Part shown: piece after piece, positions 49,880 to 58,007 of the stretch
Layout of the letters: each line of letters opens with the position of its first letter
Position numbering within the stretch: position 1 is the first letter of the stretch
From: Ruminococcus difficilis
GTDB taxonomy: Bacteria; Bacillota_A; Clostridia; Oscillospirales; Acutalibacteraceae
DNA length: 64,000 nt
Assembly (NCBI RefSeq): GCF_016680995.1
Contig: NZ_JAEQMG010000040.1
Coordinates: forward strand, 1-64,000
Direction: 5' to 3'
The notes under the pieces: model-generated
Seen by the model: only the letters and a program-made list of their open reading frames with translations
What the model was told of the DNA's origin: nothing
Databases searched by the model: none
Translations under genes and position numbers: made by a program

Positions 49880-50545
49880 GACTTAAAACTGAAAACTGAA
49901 GATTGAAGAATGAATAATTAAGGGGCGCGCCGCTTTATCTATGTCACTGCAACGTACTGTAGAAATTAAAAAGCCTTCCCCTCGGGGGGTGTGCATGACT
50001 GAAGGCTGAAAACTTAAGATTGAAGAATGAATAATAATGGTATCTCGCTTTGCTCGATCAATTATCATTTCGGGTGCGGGTGTCCCGCCTATAGGCTCCC
50101 TTTCCTAAGGGAGCTGTCACGAAGTGACTGAGGGTTGACATGATTTTGTTCGACCGAAGGGAGAAACATTTATTTTTCATTTTTCAGTTTTCAATCTTCA
50201 GTCTTCAGTTACTCCCTCCCGAGGGGAAGGCTCTTTTCCGACAGAAGTACATTGCATCATCAAAAGAAATAGGCACACGTGCCCGCCGCAGTATCACAAA
50301 AAAAGGCGCACGCGCCCCGAGGGGAAGGCTCTTTTCCGACAGCAGTATGTCACATAGGGTAAGAAAAAGGCACACGTGCCTCCGAGGGGAAGGCTCTTTC
50401 CGACAGCAGTACGTAACATAGAGTAAGAAAAAGGCACCGTGGTGCTTTTTCTATCTCTATACAAATGTGATCATAACCGACAGCAGTATGTCTCATAGGG
50501 TAAGAAAAAGCGGTGCGCCGTCCCCCCGAGAGGAAGCCTCGGAAC
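49880..50545. repeat. Compound repeat cluster ahead of the dockerin gene
   Basis: GAAAACTGAAGATTGAAGAATGAATAA-type sequence occurs at about 49888 and 50006 and, inverted, at about 50170-50208. A two-stem repeat lies at 50094-50138. At least four copies follow of a unit with GAGGGGAAGGCTCTTTTCC, ACAGCAGTATGTC and GTAAGAAAAAGGC (about 50219, 50318, 50380, 50480). The whole 49772-50756 gap has no credible gene. Confidence 0.65.
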
Positions 50546-50756
50546 ATAAAAATATGAACGATCCGCATGTTATTTCACCCTCCCTTTCGTGCAAAACGCA
50601 CCAAGAAATCAGGCGGATTTCTGTTGATTTTTCGTATCTTCCGTGATTTTACACAACAGAAGCTCACTGCTTTTAGGCAATATACACAAGGCTTTCGGCG
50701 CTTTGCCAAAAATGGAGAAAACCGAGTAAAAATCCTTCCAATTGCGAAAATAAATA

Positions 50757-50785
50757 TTGAATAATCAAAAATTTTGTGCTATGAT
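50757..50785 (+). promoter_or_regulatory. Promoter of the first dockerin gene
   Basis: TTGAAT (50757-50762), 17-bp spacer, TATGAT (50780-50785), 36 bp before the start. The same box pair and spacing precede the next three secreted-protein genes. Confidence 0.75.
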
Positions 50786-50821
50786 TAAGCTACGCAATAA
50801 AATCATTATAAGGAGGAAATT

Positions 50822-53800
50822 ATGAGAAAGTTTATTAGCGTAATTTTAGCTCTCATGTTAGTCTTATCCACGACTGTCGTAGCGTTCAACGCTTACAATG
50901 TCGTAGATCCTGACGCACCTACGATCGAAGATGCGTTAATCGAAGACGAATATGAGGACTCACTCGCAAAAGTTTACTTCATGATGCCTAACGGCAAAAA
51001 CGGCGACATAGCCACGGACGACGTGTATGTACACTATCCCGATGTACTTGATCCCGAAACGGGTGATGTTGTCGAGCCGGCTCACGATGAACTCGTGATC
51101 GAGGCAGGCGGCAAGGCTCCGTCCTGGTTCAACGAATTCAACGAAGGCGCAGACGGCAACCACTATGCAGGTATCTATTGGTGGGATGCTCCCGCTTCTC
51201 CCGCTGCATGGCCCGGCTACAAGATGGAGATCGACGACGTCGATAACTGCGTTTACTATGCAGAGATCCCCGGCGACGGCAATCTGGCCTCCGCTATCTT
51301 CAACAACGGTGTAGACGGCGGTACCGATACCACCCAGGAGATCTTCCATAAGGCTGCCCAGACCGGCAACCTCAACATGGAAGGCGCTTACGAGGGCGAT
51401 TATGACACCCTCTGGGGCGACACCTACAACGAGTTCGACTTCGATGGTTGTATCTTTGTTGTTGACCCCAACCAGGTTGACATTAATTCCTTCTCCGGCC
51501 AGCAGACCTGCGGCGGTAACTGGTACTTCTACTATGGCAACGGCTGCTATGGCGGCTACAGAACCGACGCTGACGAGTTCACCGGTGTTGAGGATTGCTG
51601 CCTGAACCCCGACCACTTTAACGAGGCGGGCGAGCACGTAGGCTATCACGAGACCGATGAGCCCACCGAGGCTCCCACTGAGGCTCCGACCGAGGCTGCT
51701 ACTGAGGCTCCCACCGAGGCTCCGACCGAGGCTCCCACTGAGGCTCCGACCGAGGCTCCGACCGAGGCTCCCACTGAGGCTCCCGAGCCTGCTGATACCT
51801 ATATCGTAGCAGGTAACGATACTACTATCTTCGGTACCTCTTGGAACGGCAACGATACCAACAACACCATGACCTTCGCTAACGATGTATGGTATAAGGA
51901 ATACACTGTTGACAGCGCTAAGGCTGCTGTACAGCTCAAGGCTGTCAAGAACGGCGAAACCTGGATCGGCGACGAGACCGGCAACAACGTCACCTTCAAC
52001 GTGACCGAGGCAGGTACCTTCACCGTATACTGTGACGGCACCAAGACCTGGGTAGACGGCGACAACGTAGCTCCCATCAGCGATCTGGATGTTCAGTCCG
52101 TCACCGTAGTAGGTAACGGTTCTCCGGACGGAGACAACTGGCTGAACAACATCGAATGGAATCCTGCTGCCGCAGCTAACCACATGACTAAGGTCGACGA
52201 CACTGCCGTATACGAGATCGAGTATACACTCGGTGATTATGACACCAGCGATCCTGAGTTCAAGTTCGCGATCAACGACGCGTGGACCGATAACTTCGGT
52301 CTCGGCGACAACGGCGTAATCGTAAACGGCGTAGAGACCGACGCGATCTACAACGGTCCTCAGAATCTGAAGATCACCGGTTTGACCGCAGGCACCTCCA
52401 TCACGATCCGCCTCGATCTCACCAACTTTGATTACAACTCCAAGACCGGCGCGAAGATGACTGTCACATGGACTGAGCCCGCAACTGAGGCTCCCACCGA
52501 GGAACCCACTGAGGCTCCCACCGAAGCTCCCACCGAAGCTCCGACTGAGGCTCCCACCGAAGCTCCCGCTCCCGTGCTCAAGCCCAACACCTATTATCTC
52601 TACGGTACCATCGCTTCCATGAACCAGAACTGGAGCCTTGATCCCGCTCTTGAGATGACAATGGTAGAAGAAGGTCTGTACAAGATCGATAACATCGCTC
52701 TGACTAAGGCTGAGCTCGGCGTTGACCAGTTCGGCAACCCGATCAAGAATTCCGATCCTGCAGGTCCCGAGATCATCGGCGACAACTTCAAGGTCGTTAA
52801 GTCCTCTAAGAGAGGCACCTCCGTTTCTTACTACTTCCCCGACGGCGTAGAGAACAACCGTACCGTTGCTGAGGACGGCATCTACACCATCTACTTCCGT
52901 CCCGCAGGCGACGGCGATCCCAACGATGGTTGGATCAAGGTTTATACCATGAGCGATCCCGAGGGTGATCCCGCAGCTCACGGCGCGACCGTAGGCGGCT
53001 ATATGTACAAGTTCGTCAAGACCGGTGAGTATGTACCTCCCACAGAGGTTCCGACCGAGGCTCCGACTGAGGCTGTGACCGAGGCTCCCACCGAGGCTCC
53101 GACCGAGGCTCCCACTGAGGCTCCGACCGAGGCTCCTCAGCCTGCTGATGTCTTTATCGTAGCAGGTAGCGATACCACGATCTTCGGCACCTCTTGGAAC
53201 GGCAACGACACCAACAATGCCATGACATTCGCTAACGATGTATGGTATAAGGAATACACTGTTGACAGCGCTAAGGATGCTGTACAGCTCAAGGCTGTCA
53301 AGAACGGCGAAACCTGGATCGGCGACGAGACCGGCAACAACGTCACCTTCAACGTGACCGAGGCAGGTACCTTCACCGTATACTGTGACGGCACCAAGAC
53401 ATGGGTAGACGGCGACAACGTAGCTCCCATCAGCGATCTGGATGTTCAGTCCGTCACCGCGGTAGGTAACGGTTCTCCGGACGGCGACAACTGGCTGAAC
53501 AAGATCAGCTGGGATCCCGCTGCCGAAGCTAACCATATGTCAAAGGTTATGGACGACGTTTACGTTATCACTTATACTCTTGGCGAGTATGATCCCAGCG
53601 ACGTAGAGTTCAAGTTTGCGATCAATGACGCGTGGACTGATAACTTCGGCCTCGGCGACAACGGCGTTATCGAGAACGGCGTAGAGACCGACGCGATCTA
53701 CAACGGTTCTACCAACCTCAAGATCACAGGTCTGACCCCCGGCACCACCATCAAGATGGAGCTCAACCTGATCAACTTCGATTACAACACCAAGACCGGC

Positions 53801-54061
53801 GCTAAGATGACCGTCACATGGGGCGAAGAGGTTCCCTCGTACATCCTCGGCGATGCAAACGGCGACGGTGTTGTTGATTCGATCGACGCTACTCTGATCC
53901 AGCGTTATGACGTTCATATGATCAGCTATGTCATTCCTGCTGCTGCTGACGTAAACGGCGACGGCGAAATCGATATCCTCGACGTAACCCTGATCCAGCG
54001 TTATCTCGCAGGTATCGGCACTAACAAGTACCACATCGGCGAAACCGTCGGTGTAGATTAA
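50822..54061 (+). CDS. Dockerin protein with starch-binding-like modules and PTEAP linkers
   Basis: A protein of 1079 residues. Signal peptide about 1-24. An N-terminal module (about 48-260) with VYFMMPNG, YAGIYWWDAP, WPGYKMEID and ASAIFNNGVDGG has the aromatic/WPG/FNNG pattern of starch-binding modules such as CBM25/26. PTEAP linkers lie at about 280-322, 553-583 and 739-773. Between them are two near-identical double modules (about 325-550 and 775-1000; the second half has EFKFAINDAWTDNFGLGDNG, like X25/SusE-type starch modules). A different middle module (about 585-736) starts KPNTYYLYGT. A dockerin at about 1008-1070 (DANGDGVVDSIDATLIQRY, DVNGDGEIDILDVTLIQRY) ends it. There is no catalytic domain. 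It is probably an adhesin-like component of a starch-degrading complex. Confidence 0.85.
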   Translation: MRKFISVILALMLVLSTTVVAFNAYNVVDPDAPTIEDALIEDEYEDSLAKVYFMMPNGKNGDIATDDVYVHYPDVLDPETGDVVEPAHDELVIEAGGKAPSWFNEFNEGADGNHYAGIYWWDAPASPAAWPGYKMEIDDVDNCVYYAEIPGDGNLASAIFNNGVDGGTDTTQEIFHKAAQTGNLNMEGAYEGDYDTLWGDTYNEFDFDGCIFVVDPNQVDINSFSGQQTCGGNWYFYYGNGCYGGYRTDADEFTGVEDCCLNPDHFNEAGEHVGYHETDEPTEAPTEAPTEAATEAPTEAPTEAPTEAPTEAPTEAPTEAPEPADTYIVAGNDTTIFGTSWNGNDTNNTMTFANDVWYKEYTVDSAKAAVQLKAVKNGETWIGDETGNNVTFNVTEAGTFTVYCDGTKTWVDGDNVAPISDLDVQSVTVVGNGSPDGDNWLNNIEWNPAAAANHMTKVDDTAVYEIEYTLGDYDTSDPEFKFAINDAWTDNFGLGDNGVIVNGVETDAIYNGPQNLKITGLTAGTSITIRLDLTNFDYNSKTGAKMTVTWTEPATEAPTEEPTEAPTEAPTEAPTEAPTEAPAPVLKPNTYYLYGTIASMNQNWSLDPALEMTMVEEGLYKIDNIALTKAELGVDQFGNPIKNSDPAGPEIIGDNFKVVKSSKRGTSVSYYFPDGVENNRTVAEDGIYTIYFRPAGDGDPNDGWIKVYTMSDPEGDPAAHGATVGGYMYKFVKTGEYVPPTEVPTEAPTEAVTEAPTEAPTEAPTEAPTEAPQPADVFIVAGSDTTIFGTSWNGNDTNNAMTFANDVWYKEYTVDSAKDAVQLKAVKNGETWIGDETGNNVTFNVTEAGTFTVYCDGTKTWVDGDNVAPISDLDVQSVTAVGNGSPDGDNWLNKISWDPAAEANHMSKVMDDVYVITYTLGEYDPSDVEFKFAINDAWTDNFGLGDNGVIENGVETDAIYNGSTNLKITGLTPGTTIKMELNLINFDYNTKTGAKMTVTWGEEVPSYILGDANGDGVVDSIDATLIQRYDVHMISYVIPAAADVNGDGEIDILDVTLIQRYLAGIGTNKYHIGETVGVD

Positions 54062-54097
54062 TCCGGCACGATTCTGAGTAACAAATAAACAGCTTTT

Positions 54098-54130
54098 GCT
54101 CCCCTTGCTTTTGCAGGGGGAGCTTTTTTT
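54098..54130 (+). terminator. Terminator of the first dockerin gene
   Basis: GCTCCCC / GGGGAGC with a CTTGCTTTTGCAG loop followed by seven T. Confidence 0.88.
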
Positions 54131-54676
54131 GGCTCCCTTTCCTAAGGGAGCTGTCACCGAAGGTGACTGAGGGTTGCTAAAACTAATCGTCATTGTGAAG
54201 AATAAATAGGCTCCCTTCGGTAAAGAGGACTCAGTCTGTAGGAAATACTTTTCAGCCCCCTCTGACGAGGGGGCAGCAAGATGGCTTTGTAATTGAGAGT
54301 ATTACTTAACCTGCGGGGGAGAGATAACGCAACTGTATAATAGCATGTAAACGCATGACTCAATACCGTGAGTAATGATACTGATTATGCGGCTTGAGTC
54401 AAAAGCCGAAGAATCATTATTACGCATCGTTATCTCTCCCTCCGAGCTCGCAAGCGAGCCCACCTCCCTCGTCAGAGGGAGGATGATAGACGTACCGTTC
54501 CTGACTAATGTACCTCTTTGACAAGCCAAAGCCTCCCTTTCCTAAGGGGTCGCGTGTGACATGCTGTCACCCTCCAAGGCTCCCTTTGGTAAAGGGGTCA
54601 CGTGTGACATGCTGTCACTCCCCAAGGCTCCCTTTGGGAAAGGGAGCTCCCGCGGGAGCGGGTGAGGAATTGTACT
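54131..54676 (+). repeat. Serial two-stem repeats
   Basis: One full unit at 54131-54176 (TCCCTTTCCTAAGGGA, GTCACCGAAGGTGAC, TGAGGGTTG). Then three partial units in tandem at 54531-54676 share GGCTCCCTTT, AAGGGGTCACGTGTGACATG and GCTGTCAC. All read in the same direction. The spacer 54177-54530 has no gene I can support. Confidence 0.65.
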
Positions 54677-54741
54677 AAATTGTTTGAGCGAAGCGAGTAT
54701 CTCAATTTTATTACCTTGATGATATCGCAAAGTATCATAAC

Positions 54742-55229
54742 AGAGTATCTCCCTACGGTCGGTCAATTAATACAATTCATCCGCCTTCTTACGAAGGCAC
54801 CTTCCTTTCCCAAAGGAAGGCTTTACCAAGGCTCCCTTTCCTAAGGGGTCGCGTGCGACGCGCTGTCAACGAAGCAGACTGAGGGTTGCTATAAATAATC
54901 GTCATTGCGAAGGGCTCGACACGCGTGTCAGCCCTGTGGCAATCTCAACCGAATAATATGCGTTTCATTAACAACAAGCGTAATAATAGAGTATCTCCCT
55001 ACGGTCGGTCAATTAATACAATTCATCCGCCTTCTTACGAAGGCACCTTCCTTTCCCAAAGGAAGGCTTTACCAAGGCTCCCTTTCCTAAGGGGTCGCGT
55101 GCGACGCGCTATCAACGAAGCAGACTGAGGGTTGCTATAAATAATCGTCATTGCGAGGGGCTCGACACGCGTGTCAGCCCTGTGGCAATCTCAACCGAAT
55201 AATACTGCGTTTCATTAACAACAAGCGTA
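54742..55229 (+). repeat. Tandem direct duplication, 246-bp period
   Basis: Two near-identical copies begin AGAGTATCTCCCTACGGTCG at 54742 and 54988. Each contains a two-stem repeat and a GTCATTGCGA...CTCGACACGCGTGTCAGCCC...GTGGCAATCTCAACC repeat, and ends near GCGTTTCATTAACAACAAGC. Only a few single-base differences are seen, so the duplication is recent. Confidence 0.85.
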
Positions 55230-55363
55230 CGAAAAGGATATCTCACCCAAATTGATAACTCATCCCATTTATCATCTTCACAAAAAACACCTGCGGTATT
55301 TGTGCGAATCGACGAAAACAGATCAACATCCCAAAATAATTTACCGCAATTTACAAAAAAATA

Positions 55364-55392
55364 TTGAATCCTCGACAATTATGTGATAAGAT
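55364..55392 (+). promoter_or_regulatory. Promoter of the second dockerin gene
   Basis: TTGAAT (55364-55369), 17-bp spacer, TAAGAT (55387-55392), 42 bp before the start. Confidence 0.75.
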
Positions 55393-55434
55393 GAAAGTGC
55401 ATAACAGCATAATTAATGCTTAGGAGGATTAACA

Positions 55435-57234
55435 ATGAAAAAGGTAATCAGTTTATTTTTGGTAGCAGCATTGCTTACGGCTGCGCTGGCTGTTTCCTTC
55501 AACGCGTTGTCCGTGTCTGACGTAGAAGACGGCGTTCCCGTTGTTCAGTCTGTCAGCGAGGGTATCGCGGCGTATGAGGCAGAATACGAGATGGAGCCCG
55601 GCTCCCTCCCGACACAGCGTATCTATTTCATGATGCCGAACGGTAACAGCGGCCCCGTGACGACGGACGACGTATATGTACATTACGATGATGAGCTCGA
55701 TCCCGATACAGGTGAAGTCATCACGCCTGCTCACGATGAGCTCGTACTCCGCAAGGGCGACAAGTCCCCTACATGGTATAACGACTTTAACATCCTCGAC
55801 GGCAAGCACTATGCCGGTATTTACTGGTGGGGCGGACCTGCCGAAAAGGATGGTTATTGGGTAGGTTATCGCATGGAGATCGAGGACTATGATCAGGGTA
55901 TCTACTATGCCGACGTTCCCTATGATGTCGATGATCCTACTGCTTCTGTTGCTGTCGCGATCTTTAACAACGGCGTTGACGGAGGCATGGATTCAACCAA
56001 GCCAATCTATGATAAGGCAGCTCAGACCGGGGATACCAACGTCGAAGGCGCGTTCGTCGGCGACTATGATTCTTTGGAATACGGTTCTCCCGATCCGTGG
56101 AGCTTTAATAACTGTATCTATGTTGTCAATCCCGATCGTTTTTCCATCAATAAAATTTCCCATCGACAGGAGTGCGGCGCCGACTGGTATGTTTACTACG
56201 GTAACGGCTGCTACGGCAAAGAGTATCAAGAGGGTATCGGCGAGGATTCCGACTATCCCGACGGTACTCCCGGCTGGTCCGATAACGTAGCAGATATGTG
56301 TATGAACCCCGACCACTTCAAGGACGGCGTACACGTAGGCTATCAGCCTCCTGTTGACGATCCCACTGAGCCCGCTCCGACCGAGGCTCCCACTCAGGGC
56401 CCGACCGAGCACGTTCACAACCCTGCCGCACCTGTGGCGGAGAATGTCGTTCCCGCTACCTGCACCGCAGCAGGCTCTTATGACGAGGTCGTATACTGCC
56501 TCGATTGCCACGAGGAGATTTCCCGTACACACAAGACCATCGAAATGATCGCTCACAACCTGACCTATGTTCCCGTTGTACCCGCAACGGAAGAGTCCGA
56601 GGGCGTGAAGGCGCATTATGAGTGTGAAGAGTGTCACAAGCTCTTCTCCGACGCGACCGGCACGACCGAGGTCACCGTTTCTGAGCTGGTGATCCCCAAG
56701 CTCGACCATCAGCATACCCTCAAGTTCAAGCCCGGCAAAAAGGCGACCACGACCGCTGACGGCTGGAAGTCCTATTTCTACTGCACCGAGTGCGGCAAGT
56801 ACTTCAACAACTCCGCCGGTGAGGTAGAGCTGACATGGGATCAGATCGTGATCCCGATGATCGTTCCCACCGAGCCTCCCACAGAAGCTCCGACTCAGGC
56901 TCCTCCCACCGAGGCACCGACTCAGGCTCCTCCCACCGAGGCACCGACTCAGGCGCCCCCCACTGAGGCTCCCACTCAGGCTCCTCCCACCGAGCCCGCT
57001 GAGCTTCTCGGTGATGTTGACGGCGACGGAACTGTCACAATCAACGATGCTGTTCTCATCCAGCGCGCTGACGCCGGTATCATCACGGCTACCGCTGATA
57101 TGATCAGACGCGGCGATGTTGATGGCGACGGCAGACTGACCATCTTCGACGCTACTCTGATCCAGCGCTGGCTGAATAAGATCACGGTTTCGTACCCGAT
57201 CGGCCAGCCTCACTTCTCAACGATCCCGCACTAA
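55435..57234 (+). CDS. Dockerin protein with starch-binding-like module and CxxC repeats
   Basis: A protein of 599 residues. Signal peptide about 1-24. The N-terminal module (about 60-300) is a paralogue of that in the 50822 protein: IYFMMPNGNSG, HYAGIYWWGGP, WVGYRMEIED, AIFNNGVDGG. After a PTEAPTQGPTE linker come one long CxxC repeat (VENVVPATCTAAGSYDEVVY) and two shorter ones (HYECEECHKLFSDATG, YFYCTECGKYFNNSAG). A PTEAPTQAP linker and a C-terminal dockerin follow at about 522-585 (DVDGDGTVTINDAVLIQRA, DVDGDGRLTIFDATLIQRW). There is no catalytic domain. The shared N-terminal module suggests both proteins bind the same polysaccharide on the cell surface. Confidence 0.85.
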   Translation: MKKVISLFLVAALLTAALAVSFNALSVSDVEDGVPVVQSVSEGIAAYEAEYEMEPGSLPTQRIYFMMPNGNSGPVTTDDVYVHYDDELDPDTGEVITPAHDELVLRKGDKSPTWYNDFNILDGKHYAGIYWWGGPAEKDGYWVGYRMEIEDYDQGIYYADVPYDVDDPTASVAVAIFNNGVDGGMDSTKPIYDKAAQTGDTNVEGAFVGDYDSLEYGSPDPWSFNNCIYVVNPDRFSINKISHRQECGADWYVYYGNGCYGKEYQEGIGEDSDYPDGTPGWSDNVADMCMNPDHFKDGVHVGYQPPVDDPTEPAPTEAPTQGPTEHVHNPAAPVAENVVPATCTAAGSYDEVVYCLDCHEEISRTHKTIEMIAHNLTYVPVVPATEESEGVKAHYECEECHKLFSDATGTTEVTVSELVIPKLDHQHTLKFKPGKKATTTADGWKSYFYCTECGKYFNNSAGEVELTWDQIVIPMIVPTEPPTEAPTQAPPTEAPTQAPPTEAPTQAPPTEAPTQAPPTEPAELLGDVDGDGTVTINDAVLIQRADAGIITATADMIRRGDVDGDGRLTIFDATLIQRWLNKITVSYPIGQPHFSTIPH

Positions 57235-57259
57235 GCCCGGTCATAATCAGGTATAGAAT

Positions 57260-57357
57260 TGTCATCGCGAGATGCTAAGCCTCTCTTTTCTAAGGGAGGT
57301 GGTGCGGACACACGTGTCCGCGCCGGAGGGTTGCAAGCCCTGTGGCAATCTCAACCT
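57260..57357. repeat. Nested repeats: two-stem unit inside a GTCATTGCGA repeat
   Basis: GTCATCGCGAGATGCTAAG (57260-57278) and GCCCTGTGGCAATCTCAACC (57337-57357) are the two ends of one repeat family. Between them is a unit of the other family (57279-57334, CTCTTTTCTAAGGGAGG to GGAGGGTTG). The order shows the two-stem unit inserted into the other repeat. Confidence 0.7.
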
Positions 57358-57632
57358 TATACGAAATGACGATCCGCTCCTTCTGTTCTCAGAGGGAGCG
57401 GTTTTTATGTAAATGAATACCGAAAACCACTTTTAACAAAACGTCTCCGGCTCATTAAAACAGAGTATTTTTACGAAAGGACTTGACACGGATGGCGGCA
57501 CAGGCGATAACGCTATATGCAAGCAAGCACTGACTGCGCTTACTTTCGTGCGCCCTTTTTTAACAGAATCACCCCTATCAACTGACACAGACGCACGATA
57601 ACTGCGCCTGTGTTTTTTTTAGGCTCCCTTAT

Positions 57633-57780
57633 TCGTAGGGGCGGGTCTTGACCCGCCCGTTCGCGAAGCGACATTGATCACGCGTTTTGATCATCGAAAG
57701 CGTGAGATATAACAACAAAGCACCTGTCATAGCGGACAATGCTATCGTCCGCTCGGGAGGGTCAAGACCCTCCCCTACAT
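57633..57780. repeat. Inverted pair of GTAGGGG palindromic units
   Basis: GTAGGGGCGGGTCTTGACCC (from about 57636) faces GGGTCAAGACCCTCCCCTAC (to about 57776). Each unit is itself palindromic (GGGTCTTGACCC). Similar units bracket the island at 39336-39904. The surrounding 57358-57863 otherwise holds two hairpins with T-runs (about 57372-57407 and 57586-57620) and no gene. Confidence 0.65.
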
Positions 57781-57863
57781 GAGAAACCGGTAATTCTGTA
57801 ACCCTTTTGTCATAATATACAAAACTGAGCCCAAAATCTCTATACTCAAAATCAGATAATCCG

Positions 57864-57892
57864 TTGAAGTTGAAAAGGATCTATGCTAAAAT
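57864..57892 (+). promoter_or_regulatory. Promoter of the third dockerin gene
   Basis: TTGAAG (57864-57869), 17-bp spacer, TAAAAT (57887-57892). An upstream block at 57805-57844 (TTTTGTCATAATATACAAAA and CAAAATCTCTAT) is also found ahead of the 61668 gene. Confidence 0.75.
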
Positions 57893-57903
57893 GATATTAC
57901 TAA

Positions 57904-57968
57904 TATCATACCCTTGAGGAGGATCGACCGAAGGATCGGATAGGCGAGCCTTTGAAAGCCGTATGATA
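57904..57968 (+). promoter_or_regulatory. Possible structured leader of the third dockerin gene
   Basis: TATCATAC (57904-57911) pairs with GTATGATA (57961-57968). Inside are CCGA-AGGA-TCGG (57928-57939) and GGC...GCC (57943-57960), giving a three-way junction in the 5' untranslated region. I cannot match it to a known riboswitch, and there is no terminator hairpin. It may be a chance fold. Confidence 0.35.
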
Positions 57969-58007
57969 CGTACACCTGCACAAAAATCTTTTTAGGAGGA
58001 GATTAAC

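Noticed and set aside
51658..51790. Regular short repeats that could suggest a CRISPR array
   Set aside because: The repeats are in-frame codons for PTEAP linkers with no unique spacers, and no cas genes are present. No CRISPR array was seen anywhere in the window.
50960..53536. Long open frame (over 850 codons) on the minus strand opposite the first dockerin gene
   Set aside because: It mirrors the PTEAP and module coding sequence, has no ribosome-binding site, and its composition (Gly/Ser/Leu/Val repeats) is the reverse complement of the real repeats. The plus-strand frame has signal peptide, modules, dockerin, promoter and terminator.
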